Shown piece after piece: positions 7,678-17,482 of a stretch of 37,918 bases of DNA (the stretch's first letter is position 1; every line of letters begins with the position of its first letter). The stretch is from contig JASJCA010000020.1 of assembly GCA_030066215.1 (NCBI GenBank), positions 1-37,918 on the forward strand. The letters are read 5' to 3'. The position numbers were made by a program, and so were the translations under genes. The notes under the pieces are model-generated. The model ran no database searches, was not told where the DNA came from, and was given only the letters and a program-made list of their open reading frames with translations. This DNA is from Rhodobacter sp. GTDB lineage: Bacteria; Pseudomonadota; Alphaproteobacteria; Rhodobacterales; Rhodobacteraceae.

Positions 7678-8109
7678 ATGGCGACAGAGCAACTCAAAGG
7701 CTCCGCCCGCTACCTGTCGTTCCCATTTAGGGTCGAGACCGATGGCGGGCGCCGGTCCGGCCGGACCGATCACATCCGCGAACAAATCGCCCAAGTGTTG
7801 CTGACAGCCGCGGGAGAGCGGGTTTTTCTGCGGCAATTCGGCATCGGCGCGCAGCAGCTTCTCTTCATGCCGATGACCGCCGAACTGAGCTCGCGCATCG
7901 AAGCGTCGCTGGCCGCCGGCGTGTCCGAGGCGTTGACCGGCGAGGCCGAGCCAGGTTCGATCTTCGTCTCCGCCGGTCCGTCCAAAGGCCAGCCGGAAAA
8001 GCTCGACATCCTCGTCCGTTACCGCCTTGCCGCATTGAACCGCGACGAAGAGGTGAAGTTCGCGATTTCCAGTGGCGAACTTGTGCCGCCGACTCAGGAG
8101 GGCAACTGA
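7678..8109 (+). CDS. gp25-like baseplate wedge protein
   Basis: A 143-residue member of the GPW/gp25 family (Afp9/Pvc9), the conserved wedge subunit that initiates sheath polymerisation. The pattern is clear: LSFPFRVETDGG, then HIREQIAQVLLTAAGERVFLRQFGIGAQQLLFMP (family: i...i..lL.T..GER.m.p.fG..l...lf.p), followed by helices and a C-terminal LDILVRYRLAALNRDEEVKFAI strand region. Length is normal for the family. ATG 7678 follows the spike stop with no gap, and the stop is one base from the next ATG. Confidence 0.9.
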   Translation: MATEQLKGSARYLSFPFRVETDGGRRSGRTDHIREQIAQVLLTAAGERVFLRQFGIGAQQLLFMPMTAELSSRIEASLAAGVSEALTGEAEPGSIFVSAGPSKGQPEKLDILVRYRLAALNRDEEVKFAISSGELVPPTQEGN

Positions 8110-8110
8110 C

Positions 8111-9346
8111 ATGGCGAACCGCCCCGTAGCCGAGCTGGAGTTCCTGCCCGATGGTTGCCCGGACTGCGGTCGTCGCCGTGTGCTGCTGCCATCGGATCCA
8201 GTCGTTGTTCCAGATGATTTCGATTGGTCGGTACGCGATTTCGAGGGGTTCCGGCGCGTCATGCTGGAAGACCTCGCGGCCGCCGACCCCGAACGCCAGC
8301 GTTGGACCGAGGCGGATGTCGAAACCGTGCTGGTCGAAGTCCTGGCCGCAGGGTTGGACCGCGCCAGCCATGCGCTCGACACCGTGTTCGCCGAGCGGTT
8401 CGTCGCGACCGCGCGCATGCCGCGTTCGCTGGTGCTGCTTTTGAAGTTGATCGACGGGATTGATCCCGCCTTCGCAGCGGTCGGTGCCGAGCTGACGAGC
8501 CAGGAAATCAAGAAATACGGGTATGACGGCTCTGTCGCGGCCATCGATGCGTTGGAGGCGGCGCTGACCGCGCGCCCGCAGTTGATGGATGTGGCACGGG
8601 TCGCCGGGCTGAGCGACCTGACCTCGATCATCTCCTTCATCACACTCGACGATCTGGCCGACTTCCTCGACGGCTGCCCGTTGATTGCCCATGTGCATCC
8701 CCGCTGGCGGATGGAATCCGGGTTCGGGGTGTACGAAGTGGTCACGCTGCTGACCGAGCCGCCGCGCCGCCTGCACGACCAAGTCAGCGAATTCGACGCC
8801 GCCGACGCGCTGATCGCCTGGGCCATTGCCGAACGCGACCGCGCGGTACCGCCCGATCAAGCCGAACATCCGATGCTGCTATTGGACGAGACCACCTTGC
8901 CAGACTTCACGTTGCGCTCGGTGATCTCGCGCATTGTTACGCCGCTTCTGCCGATTGGAACCAGCCTGCGCCTGGTCGACGGGATCCGGGTCGGAGTCTT
9001 CATCCGGCTCTGCGTGCACATCCAGCCGCGGTTCTATCGATCCGAGGTTGAAGCGGCGGTCCGGCAGGTACTGTCGACTGCGGCCGGCCAGCTCTTCGAT
9101 CCGGCGAATTACGGGTTTGGCGACGTGCTTTATCTGTCGGATGTGCAAGAGGCGCTGATGGCGGTGCCCGGGGTCGAGGGCGTTCTGATCAACCGCTTGC
9201 AGATCGCCGGCCGGCCCGGTTCGGACGCAACCGCGTCCGGGATCCTGAGGCCTGGAAGCCAGGAGGCGCTGACCCTCGATCCGGACAACCCAAGCTCGGA
9301 AACCGGCTATGTGGTTCTTGAATTGCGCGGTGGGCAGGTGGGATGA
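8111..9346 (+). CDS. Baseplate J/gp6-like wedge protein (Afp11-type)
   Basis: A 411-residue baseplate J/gp47-family protein, a wedge component equivalent to T4 gp6. The segment DFDWSVRDFEGFRRVMLEDLA and the following WTEADVETVLVEVLAAGLDRASHALDTVFAERFVATARMPRSL match the family's N-terminal pattern (D.TvRdy..fR..ml......w......D....lle..a...d.lsy..dr...e..l.tAr...s). The C-terminal VRQVLSTAAGQLFDPANYGFGDVLYLSDVQEALMAVPGVEGV is the usual J-like C-terminal domain. An N-terminal GCPDCG (Cys16, Cys19) is unusual and could bind metal. ATG 8111 is chosen because it is one base after the gp25 stop; the open frame begins 13 codons earlier inside gp25. Confidence 0.85.
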   Translation: MANRPVAELEFLPDGCPDCGRRRVLLPSDPVVVPDDFDWSVRDFEGFRRVMLEDLAAADPERQRWTEADVETVLVEVLAAGLDRASHALDTVFAERFVATARMPRSLVLLLKLIDGIDPAFAAVGAELTSQEIKKYGYDGSVAAIDALEAALTARPQLMDVARVAGLSDLTSIISFITLDDLADFLDGCPLIAHVHPRWRMESGFGVYEVVTLLTEPPRRLHDQVSEFDAADALIAWAIAERDRAVPPDQAEHPMLLLDETTLPDFTLRSVISRIVTPLLPIGTSLRLVDGIRVGVFIRLCVHIQPRFYRSEVEAAVRQVLSTAAGQLFDPANYGFGDVLYLSDVQEALMAVPGVEGVLINRLQIAGRPGSDATASGILRPGSQEALTLDPDNPSSETGYVVLELRGGQVG

Positions 9347-12330
9347 AGATCGCCGGCACCGATACCGAGGTCCGCGACCTGACGCGTTGGAACCGCGCGG
9401 GATTGAGCCGTTTCCGCTATATCGAGGGCGGGGCGGCGGAGTGGGTGGAATACCTGCGGATTGCGCACCTGCTGCTTTTTGCGCGCAATCTGCAGGCGAC
9501 CTCGCATGACGATCCCGATGCCTGGCGCAGCGCGGTGGAAACCGGCCAATTCGACGATGAATTGCCGATCGAAGACGCTTTGGCGGCGATCCAATCCAGC
9601 TGGCGTCAGCCGACGCCTTGGAGCTTTGTCGACGACAACGCGGACTACCGCACGGCGCTCCGCGCACAATACGACCGTATTCCGCTCGACCAGACCGCCC
9701 AGATTTCCCGCGCCTTCGCACGCGCCTTCCACATTCTGACCGAAACGCTCGATGCCTACGCAAACGAGGGCTTTCTGGCAACGGCGACCCAGGCACCGCA
9801 CCTGCGCCGGCTTTTGGAATTGATCGATTTCGAACCGCGCCTGGCCGCCTCGGCGCAGGTGCCGATCGCGCTGTCGATTGTGGACGACACGCCGCGCCAG
9901 ACGATCGAGCGCGGCCTTGCTGTGGAATACCTGCCGTCCGACGGAAACCCGATCCTGACCTTTGAGAGTCTCAATCCCCAAGTCGTCGAACCCGGGCTGA
10001 ACCTGATGCGCGCCGCTGGCTGGGATCAGCGCAGCGATCCGGTGCCCGCCTCGCAGTCGGTTTTTGAGATCGCCGATACCTCGGTTCTAACGATCGCGCT
10101 TGCCGGCCACATGGCCGTGCTCAGCCAGGGCAACGCCATGCAGGGCGCGCTGGTCGACGCGGCCGATAAGTCCGCCGGCACAGTCACTCTGGATCGCGGT
10201 CCCGGCGGTTTTGTCGGCACGATGCAAAGCGCCGAGATGTTGCTTGCCCCCGCCGAGGTGCATCCCGCCCGGCCCATCGGGTCGACCTGGCTGAACTTCG
10301 CTGCCACGCCTGACGTCTATGTCGGCCAAGTCGTGTCGCTATCCACCGATTCAACCCACGTCAACAACCTGACGTGGTATGTCGATGCCGTCGCCCAAAC
10401 CGAGTTGATCAAGGCCAAATCGGTCGAAACCTCTCCCGTCGTTACTGAGGCCCTTACATCGACGGCCTCCGCGATCGTCAGCGTCAGTGGCAACGCCAAG
10501 ATCGACGCGGCTCTGAACGGCATCACCCTGATCGGAAACATGATCGGGTTCGTCTTCGGCAACACCGCAACCGTGCTCGAGGTTCGTGGCCGCGACGTGC
10601 GGATCAACCGGTCCAAGCCGTCCGGGCTGAAGAACGTCTTTCCGGCCGTCCGCAGCGTGATTCCCCAAGACGATACGTTGCCCATCGCAGACCAGATTCC
10701 GGTCCTCGGCCCGTACATCACGCCCCAGGACGCCGAACCTGTGGGCGATCTGGTCACGCTCGATGCCGGGCGGGTCCATATCGACGCGCCGTCCCCCGAG
10801 GGGCTGGCAGACGGGGATCCCATGGCGGTCAAATTGAAGGACGGCGCGGTCGCGGCCGCGGAATTCGCGGACCTGTCGACGGACGAGGATGGGTTTGATT
10901 TCGTCGCAAATCTCCCAAGCGGGTATGGCGCCGACGACGTAAGCGAGATCGCCTTCGCTTTCGGGGCCAAAAGCGGGTTGGTCCATGAGTATCGATCCGA
11001 TGCAGAGTTGTTCCCGGCCGCAATGAACTCGGCACTTGACCTCGAAGTGACGAGCGATTTCGACGATCTTCTCAAGCCCGGTCGCGTCTTGCTTGTTGCG
11101 CCCGATCCCGACACCGCCACGGACGATGACGCCGGACAGGGGATGGCCCTGACCATCGCCACGGCGGAACGTCTTGCCGACGATTTGCGGTTGACCTTCG
11201 AAGAGGATCTGTCCGACCTGTCGGATTTCCGGATCGGCCACACAGTGATCTACGGCAATGTCCTGGCCTTCGGCCACGGCAAGAGCCTGCCTGAAAAAGT
11301 GCTCGGGTCCGGCGATGGCTCGGTCTCCGGGCAGGTGATGACCCTGCCCGCGTCAGACATCGCGACCTTGCCGGATCCGAGCTTTCCGGGCGGTGCCGTT
11401 CCCGATATCGAAATCACCGCGTCCGGCCGCAAGCTTCGCGTCGTGGCGCGGGCCGAGGACGCCGATCTGCTGCAACCCTCATATCTGGTCCGGCTTGCCG
11501 AGGACGGCAGCGCCGAGGCGGTGTTTCTGTCGCGGCTTTCGACCGAAGCCGACGGCGTGCGCCTGACCCGCTTCCGCCAGGGATCGGGGCAGGTCGGCAA
11601 TTCGGTGCCGCCTTTCGCGATCACCAAGCCGACGCCGAAGAACCCGATCATCGGCGCAATGATGCAACCACTTGCCCCGCAACTCGGCGCCGATCTGCAA
11701 GACGCTGCAGCACTGAAATCTCAGGGCAACAGCCATTTCGCCCTGATGGATCGGGCTTTGTCGGCACGGGACTTCGCGCGCTTGGCGGAAAGCTCGACCA
11801 GCGTCTGGCACGCCCATGCCGATCTGGTCCGGGAGGCCGGGTCGCAAGGCCGGCCGACCATCGTGCTGACGATCGTCCCGGCCGGAGGCGGCTCGGTCGA
11901 GCCCGTGCGCGATGATCTGGAGGAGTTCCTGCTGACCCGGGCACTTCCCGGCACCGCGTTGACGATCCAGCCGTATCGTCCGGCGCCGGTGACGGGCAGC
12001 GCTTCGGTGACTCTGAAAAAGGGATTTGCCCAGGATGTCACGGTGTTGGAGGAGCTGCAGCAGTCGCTGTTCGCCGCATTCAGCCTGGAAGCGCGCGAGT
12101 TGGGCCGCACGCTCTACGTCACTGAGATGACGGCGCTTTTGGAGGCGCATGAAGCAGTCGATTACCTGGTCTTCACCCTGACGCCGGCCTGGCCGGCCCT
12201 CGATCCGCCGCGCGTGATCACATCGGCCAGCGATGCCATCCAGGCCGTTATCCCGGCGCCCACGCAAACGGTGTACGTCGAGGCACCGGAAGACATCGAG
12301 ATCGAATGGTCTTCGGGAGATAACACATGA
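9343..12330 (+). CDS. Large baseplate assembly protein (Afp11/Afp12-type, baseplate J-like C-terminus)
   Basis: A 995-residue protein of the 'putative baseplate assembly protein' class that follows gp6-like genes in eCIS operons. The N-terminal ~130 residues are helical (WVEYLRIAHLLLFARNL), with FVDDNADYRTALRAQYDRIPL. The long middle (about 150-750) is made of beta domains. The last ~250 residues are baseplate J-like: ALMDRALSARDFARLAESSTSVWHAHADLV, TIVLTIVP, then VRDDLEEFLLTRALPGTALTIQPYRP and VTVLEELQQSLFAAFSLEARELGRTLYVTEMTALLEAHEAVDYL. It likely forms the outer wedge that links the hub to peripheral fibres. It overlaps its upstream and downstream genes by ATGA. The match to Afp12 rather than a second Afp11 is uncertain. 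Confidence 0.8.
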   Translation: MKIAGTDTEVRDLTRWNRAGLSRFRYIEGGAAEWVEYLRIAHLLLFARNLQATSHDDPDAWRSAVETGQFDDELPIEDALAAIQSSWRQPTPWSFVDDNADYRTALRAQYDRIPLDQTAQISRAFARAFHILTETLDAYANEGFLATATQAPHLRRLLELIDFEPRLAASAQVPIALSIVDDTPRQTIERGLAVEYLPSDGNPILTFESLNPQVVEPGLNLMRAAGWDQRSDPVPASQSVFEIADTSVLTIALAGHMAVLSQGNAMQGALVDAADKSAGTVTLDRGPGGFVGTMQSAEMLLAPAEVHPARPIGSTWLNFAATPDVYVGQVVSLSTDSTHVNNLTWYVDAVAQTELIKAKSVETSPVVTEALTSTASAIVSVSGNAKIDAALNGITLIGNMIGFVFGNTATVLEVRGRDVRINRSKPSGLKNVFPAVRSVIPQDDTLPIADQIPVLGPYITPQDAEPVGDLVTLDAGRVHIDAPSPEGLADGDPMAVKLKDGAVAAAEFADLSTDEDGFDFVANLPSGYGADDVSEIAFAFGAKSGLVHEYRSDAELFPAAMNSALDLEVTSDFDDLLKPGRVLLVAPDPDTATDDDAGQGMALTIATAERLADDLRLTFEEDLSDLSDFRIGHTVIYGNVLAFGHGKSLPEKVLGSGDGSVSGQVMTLPASDIATLPDPSFPGGAVPDIEITASGRKLRVVARAEDADLLQPSYLVRLAEDGSAEAVFLSRLSTEADGVRLTRFRQGSGQVGNSVPPFAITKPTPKNPIIGAMMQPLAPQLGADLQDAAALKSQGNSHFALMDRALSARDFARLAESSTSVWHAHADLVREAGSQGRPTIVLTIVPAGGGSVEPVRDDLEEFLLTRALPGTALTIQPYRPAPVTGSASVTLKKGFAQDVTVLEELQQSLFAAFSLEARELGRTLYVTEMTALLEAHEAVDYLVFTLTPAWPALDPPRVITSASDAIQAVIPAPTQTVYVEAPEDIEIEWSSGDNT

Positions 12331-14033
12331 ACCCGCTCTTCGTCTCCCGCGCCGGGCGCATTCTCTATCGCGAACTTCCCGAGGTGCATCGGCTCTACGA
12401 CAACCGCAACCCGGATCAGGACAAGCTTGGCGATCTAGAGGCGTTTCTCTACGGCTTTGGGCACCTGTTGGACCGGTTCGACGCCACTTTGATGCAGTTT
12501 TACGCCGACGGGGTAATGGACCCGGTTGGCGAGACGTTCGGCGACAAGGCGATCCAAGGCTGGCTGGTGCCGTATGTGGCACAGCTCTTCGGTGTCGAGT
12601 TGGTGGCACCGGATCCAGAAAGCCGGCGGCGCGAGCTTTCGGCATCGATCTGGGTGGCGCGCCGCCGCGGTACACGTGTGGCGGTCGACACGGCAGCCGA
12701 ATTGATCACAGGTTTGCCGGTCGTGGTGGTCCCGGGCGCGGCCCGCGTCTTGCGGACGCCGTCGCTTGCGCGCCGCCCGATGATGCATCGCGAAATCACC
12801 GGGCTCTGGCATCCGGCGGATACCGCGATCCTGCAAGAGCCGTTGCCCGCACCCGATCTCGCCAATCCGTTCGTCGAGGGTTTCCGCGCCAGCCGCCCGA
12901 ACGCCCATGCCGGCCTGCCGGTCGGAACGCCCGACACGCGCACCGCGATGCGTGCGGTTCAGGGCGGCATCGAACGGCCAGACGCCGAGGTACGCCCGGT
13001 CAACGGCGCCGGCGCGCCGGGGCCGTTGACGCCATTTACGGTACGTGCGCGCCGGGGAACCCCGTGTTTTCCCAACACCTACGAGGACCGGTCGTTGCGT
13101 GCGCCTGACATGCGCGCGCCGCGGCCGCGCCGTCCGCGGCTGACCCATCTGGCCAAGCCGGATTCAGTGACGCTTTTCGTGCGTCCGCCGCACGGCCTTT
13201 TTACCGGGGCCGAGCTGACCCTCGCCCAGCCCACGATCGCCAAGGGTCGGGTGACGACCCAAAATGTGCCTGACGGAACAGCGCTGGCGGATGTCTTCTT
13301 CGACGACGCTGCCGCAGTTGTCGACCTCAACAACGCCAGTGCCGACGCCGAAGGCCAGCATGTGATCGAAGACCTCAAATTTGCCGGGACCCTTCGGGTC
13401 ATGCGCGGCCAGGATGTCACCTTTCTGAATTGCGCGATCGGCACGGTCACCGGCCCGGGCGTCCGCGGTGGACCAGGGTCCAAGATCACCGCGCGGAATT
13501 CGGCGTTCGGGACACTGAACCTCAATAACCTGACCCCGGCCGAAACTGTGGCCGAGCTTGAGTTTTGTACGGTCATGGATGCCGCCGTCCTGCATATCGC
13601 CCGGGTCTCGGATTCGATCATGTCCGGCAGCTTCGTTGCTCTCGGCGACGGCACCGGGGAAAAGGTCGGCTGTGTGCGGTATTCCCTTGTGCCGGTCGGC
13701 TTCGACACCGCCCATGTGCACAGCTTCAAAACCGTCGAGGGCGAGGCACAGTTCCTGCGTCTGCCCTGTATCGAGCGCGAAGGCTCGATGCTGCACGACC
13801 AACTGCCCATGATCGGAGAGCCGGGGTTCGCGGTGCTCTCGGACCGGACAGCGCGCGAGATCGCGACCGGTGCGGAGGATGGCGGAGAGATGGGCGTCTA
13901 TCACAACGCCTGGCATCTGGCCCGGCTGGCCGCCGGCATTGCCAAGGCGCGTCAATTCCTGCCGGTCGGGCAACAGGTATTCGGCCATTACGACAAGCGG
14001 CTCCTTGCCGCACTGCCGTCGATGGCAGAGTGA
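12327..14033 (+). CDS. Tail protein I-like baseplate protein fused to a beta-helix domain
   Basis: A 568-residue protein with two parts. Residues 1-200 look like the tail protein I family (P2 gpI-like): LYDNRNPDQDKLGDLEAFLYGFGHLLDRFD, then GWLVPYVAQLFGVEL, and RRRELSASIWVARRRGTRVAVDTAAELITGLPVVV, the conserved helix. After a Pro/Arg-rich linker (about 200-280), residues about 340-470 form short parallel strands with Asn/Thr/Val/Gly turns (LKFAGTLRVMRGQDVTFLNCAIG, ITARNSAFGTLNLNNL, ELEFCTVMDAAVLHIARVSDSI, CVRYSLVP), a right-handed beta-helix signature. The C-terminal ~90 residues contain GEMGVYHNAWHLARLAAGIAKARQFLPVGQQ. It probably attaches a peripheral decoration to the baseplate wedge. ATGA overlap with the preceding gene. 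Confidence 0.75.
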   Translation: MNPLFVSRAGRILYRELPEVHRLYDNRNPDQDKLGDLEAFLYGFGHLLDRFDATLMQFYADGVMDPVGETFGDKAIQGWLVPYVAQLFGVELVAPDPESRRRELSASIWVARRRGTRVAVDTAAELITGLPVVVVPGAARVLRTPSLARRPMMHREITGLWHPADTAILQEPLPAPDLANPFVEGFRASRPNAHAGLPVGTPDTRTAMRAVQGGIERPDAEVRPVNGAGAPGPLTPFTVRARRGTPCFPNTYEDRSLRAPDMRAPRPRRPRLTHLAKPDSVTLFVRPPHGLFTGAELTLAQPTIAKGRVTTQNVPDGTALADVFFDDAAAVVDLNNASADAEGQHVIEDLKFAGTLRVMRGQDVTFLNCAIGTVTGPGVRGGPGSKITARNSAFGTLNLNNLTPAETVAELEFCTVMDAAVLHIARVSDSIMSGSFVALGDGTGEKVGCVRYSLVPVGFDTAHVHSFKTVEGEAQFLRLPCIEREGSMLHDQLPMIGEPGFAVLSDRTAREIATGAEDGGEMGVYHNAWHLARLAAGIAKARQFLPVGQQVFGHYDKRLLAALPSMAE

Positions 14034-14054
14034 TTTGAAAGAAGGACTGAACCG

Positions 14055-17000
14055 ATGAGTGGCAACGCCAGCAGATATTCCTTCCAAAAAGAGCGGCGGT
14101 ATTCGCAACAGATCCTTAGCCAGGGCGCAATGGTCACCGACGCCGACCAACGCGAGGGCATGGCCATTGGCCTGCGCAACACAACGGCACTTGGCGACAC
14201 CTCGATCCGCACCGGCGTGCCGCAAACCGGCGGTGTCGTCCGCTGGTCCGAGGAATTGAGCCCCTCGGCCCACAAAGTGATCGACGGCATCGGCCCTGGC
14301 AAGGTCGTGGCGGACGGCCATGTCGGAGAGGTCCGGGCGGAAGACGGCGCCAGCCTCGAGCAAGGCGCCGGACTGGATTTGCTGCATCAGCAGCAGGACC
14401 TCCTTGGCGCGCCCGAGATCGACGCCGGCGCACAGCCGGTCGCGCTCTTTGCCGATTTGTGGCACCGCCATGTTGGTCCGGCCGAGGACCCAAGGCTCGT
14501 CGATCCCGCCTTCCTGTCGGCGGAGACCTCAACGCGCACCGAGTTGATGGCGCAACTTAAGCTCGCCCCGACGCCGGGCGAGTTGACCGACGCCGAGATT
14601 GCCACGCGCGTTCAGGACAATGGTCTGCCGCGGGTCGGCGACTTCCGCCTGACTGAGGTGGCATTCACCAACGAAATCATCGAACCCGACGACTGCGACC
14701 CCTGTGCCACCACGCTGGAGGATCCCAACCAGGACGCCGGCAACGACCTTTTCCGGCTAGAGGTGCATGCCTCGCACCACAACAAGCCAAATATGGAAGC
14801 ACCCAGCGTGCCCGCGGTGCAACCGGAGGATACCCGCGTCATTCTGAAATGGTCGCGCGACAACGGTCACGTCGAAGTGCCGGTCTCGGCCGCCGACACG
14901 TTGTTGTCCGACAGTGCGTTCGACACCGCGGTGTTCGAATTGACATGGCTTGCCGCCGAGCAACGGCTTGGGCTTTACACCGCCGGCATGACGGATCGGT
15001 TGGCCACGCTGCATGCCCGGTCCGACATCAAGGCCGCGATGGCCGCTGCGCCTGAGGGCGCGATGCTGCGTGTCTGGGACGGCGCCGTGCGCATCGATCT
15101 CGACGAAGACGACCTCGCGCCGGAACCGGTCGGGACCTTGACGGTCGAGGGCAGCATGGAGGTCACCGACGGCATTTGGACGCTGAGCCTCGATGTCGGT
15201 GGTCTCGACCTGGTGATGGTGGCCGACGACATCGAGACCGTGCCTTATGTGCTGCCCGGCGACGCCTGGTCTGTCGAGATCCGGGAATACGCCACCGAAA
15301 CCGGCGACAAGCTGATCTGGCACGCCGAGCCGGTTGAGGTCGAGCATCACTACACATTCATCGGGATGATCGAGGGCGAGGAATTCCGCAACGAGGCTCA
15401 GCCGGACATGCGCGCGCGGGCATTCCCCGCGCTCACGGAGCTGGACGCGCTCGATATCGGGTACGACAATTCGCAATCAGAGGCCAAGGCCTGGACGGTG
15501 CAGGGTGCGCTTGATCTTCTCTTCGCGCGCCCGCAAGGCGAAGGCCACGATTGCCACTGCACGTTTTGCATCAATCCCAAAGCGGACCTTGCCGAACAAC
15601 TGACCAAAATCGCCGAAAACCTGTCGGAAGAAGAGAACAGCCATGCGCTGATCTGCATCCCCGCCGGGCGCTTCGAGCTGGTTGCACCCGTAGAATTCCG
15701 CAACGGCGTAGCGGTGACATTGCGCGGCGCCGGCAGGGATTTGACCGTGCTCGAAGTCGCAAAAGCGAAACCAAATCTCGGAATGGTCAACTTCTTCGGC
15801 CTGAAGAGCTGCCGTTTGGAAGAAATGAGCTTTGTCGGCGACATGCAGATCGACGACCCCGAGTCTCGGACCTGGGTGGTCGGCGTGCACGACGTGGGCG
15901 ACTTCGAGGCCTGGCGCATCTCGATGCGGGTGGCCCGAAGCGACGACGGCATGGCCCAGGGCATCGTCGTTGCCCCCGTCGAAAAATCTGTCGCCGGAAC
16001 AAACGTCACCGTCCGCGAAAGCATCTTTCGGGTGGCCGCCGGCGCGCAGGCGATCGGTGTCTGGCGAGGGGCGGCCAGCCTGAAATTAGAGAACAACCAG
16101 TTCCGCTCGATCAACTTCGAGACCTTTGGCGGGGCCGGCAAACTTTCGGCTTCGAACGATTTGGTTGCCCGCACAGCGGTCGACCGGCGCACCTTGGAAC
16201 GCGAAGCCTTGATCGCACAGAATCTGTTCGCGCCCTACCCGGGCAACTCGGAACTTTTGCTGAATTTCACCGACCTGCCGCCAGATGTGCGACCGGGGGC
16301 AGAACGCTATTGGACACTGGCGCTTCGGATGCTGAAAGACTCGGGCGAGATCGGCGAACCCGAGGAGTTCGCCAAGGTCAAATCCAATCTGACTACGATC
16401 CACGCGGCGTCGAACCGGCTTCTCGAGGCCGAGAATATGGCGCGGGTCGCGCGGGCGCCAGGTCCCGGCATCAGGGGTGGGCCCCGACGATTGCCGGTGC
16501 TGGCGGCCTTGACCGGAAAAGACACCCGGCCGACCTTTGGAAAACTCGGCGCGGGCACACCGGGCCTAGTGGGCAATTTCACAAAATTCCGCCCGATTTT
16601 GGCAGCCGGCGGTAGCATCGACGAGCCCGTCACGACCGGCGATGATCTCAGTGCGTCCGACAAGGCGGCACTGAAGCTCGTGAACACGGCGAACGGGCTG
16701 ATTGCCGGCGACATCAAGGTGGCCGGTTTCATCGGTCAGATGGCGACGGTCCTCGGTCTTGTGGCCGACAACAAGGAATCGGGCCCGCCCAACTGGGGTG
16801 TGTTCAGCTTCACGAACACGTCGATCCCGGCCACGATCACCGGCAATGCGTTCGTCGAGCTCGACGTCGCCATCGATCTGGCGGCCAATGAGACCGACCT
16901 TCCTGCCGACTTTTTCACCGCACCGCGCAGAACGAATATCAGCGACAATAGGATCCGGCGGATCATTCGGTTCGACCGGGTGTTCCCACCGGAATGGGGC

Positions 17001-17465
17001 GAGGGCGCCGAGGGCATCTTCGAGGGCCGCCAGCCGATCACGCTGACCAACTACGAAGACGTCACAGTCGACAACAATGCGATCGCTCAGGTGCTGCCGG
17101 ACAACATGGGATTGGAGCAAGTTCAGCCGATTTACGAGCCGAATTTCCCCACGGGCATGTCGAGTTTTTCCGCCATCACCTTCAATGGCAGGGTCGGGCC
17201 GAAACTGCGCGCCGTCGGAAACTCCGCATACTTGCTGCGACATTGCGTGTTCGTCAACGCCAGACCGTGGAAGACGTCGCTCGATGCCGACCATCCGCCG
17301 TCCAACCACTTCGTTCTGCGGGAGAACAGCGCGCTGCCGTATATCCGCCGCGAAGTCGATATGCCCGCCGTTCACCTCAGCGACCAGCTCGATGCCGGCG
17401 TCAATATCACCTTCCGGCTGGTGATTAACGACAACTGGTTGCCGAACAAGAAACACGAAACCTGA
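14055..17465 (+). CDS. Large DUF6519-like/beta-helix protein, putative fibre or receptor-binding component
   Basis: A 1136-residue protein. The N-terminus (RYSFQKERRYSQQILSQGAMVTDADQREG) matches the DUF6519 pattern (ry....rY..v..qQGRv.lDaD.NE) found in proteins beside eCIS and phage-like baseplates. Residues about 200-480 are beta-rich and include RVILKWSRDNGHVEVPV. A cysteine cluster C500-H-C502-x2-C505 follows. From about residue 535 a right-handed beta-helix begins (CIPAGRFELVAPVEFRNGVAVTLRGAGRDLTVLEV, FFGLKSCRLEEMSFVG) and continues, with breaks, to near the C-terminus (LTNYEDVTVDNNAIAQV). A GAAGGA ribosome site precedes ATG 14055. No classical tail fibre is seen, so this is the best candidate for surface contact; function is inferred. 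Carbohydrate binding or cleavage is possible, but no catalytic set can be named. Confidence 0.7.
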   Translation: MSGNASRYSFQKERRYSQQILSQGAMVTDADQREGMAIGLRNTTALGDTSIRTGVPQTGGVVRWSEELSPSAHKVIDGIGPGKVVADGHVGEVRAEDGASLEQGAGLDLLHQQQDLLGAPEIDAGAQPVALFADLWHRHVGPAEDPRLVDPAFLSAETSTRTELMAQLKLAPTPGELTDAEIATRVQDNGLPRVGDFRLTEVAFTNEIIEPDDCDPCATTLEDPNQDAGNDLFRLEVHASHHNKPNMEAPSVPAVQPEDTRVILKWSRDNGHVEVPVSAADTLLSDSAFDTAVFELTWLAAEQRLGLYTAGMTDRLATLHARSDIKAAMAAAPEGAMLRVWDGAVRIDLDEDDLAPEPVGTLTVEGSMEVTDGIWTLSLDVGGLDLVMVADDIETVPYVLPGDAWSVEIREYATETGDKLIWHAEPVEVEHHYTFIGMIEGEEFRNEAQPDMRARAFPALTELDALDIGYDNSQSEAKAWTVQGALDLLFARPQGEGHDCHCTFCINPKADLAEQLTKIAENLSEEENSHALICIPAGRFELVAPVEFRNGVAVTLRGAGRDLTVLEVAKAKPNLGMVNFFGLKSCRLEEMSFVGDMQIDDPESRTWVVGVHDVGDFEAWRISMRVARSDDGMAQGIVVAPVEKSVAGTNVTVRESIFRVAAGAQAIGVWRGAASLKLENNQFRSINFETFGGAGKLSASNDLVARTAVDRRTLEREALIAQNLFAPYPGNSELLLNFTDLPPDVRPGAERYWTLALRMLKDSGEIGEPEEFAKVKSNLTTIHAASNRLLEAENMARVARAPGPGIRGGPRRLPVLAALTGKDTRPTFGKLGAGTPGLVGNFTKFRPILAAGGSIDEPVTTGDDLSASDKAALKLVNTANGLIAGDIKVAGFIGQMATVLGLVADNKESGPPNWGVFSFTNTSIPATITGNAFVELDVAIDLAANETDLPADFFTAPRRTNISDNRIRRIIRFDRVFPPEWGEGAEGIFEGRQPITLTNYEDVTVDNNAIAQVLPDNMGLEQVQPIYEPNFPTGMSSFSAITFNGRVGPKLRAVGNSAYLLRHCVFVNARPWKTSLDADHPPSNHFVLRENSALPYIRREVDMPAVHLSDQLDAGVNITFRLVINDNWLPNKKHET

Positions 17466-17482
17466 AACCACGAGAGGTCGCC

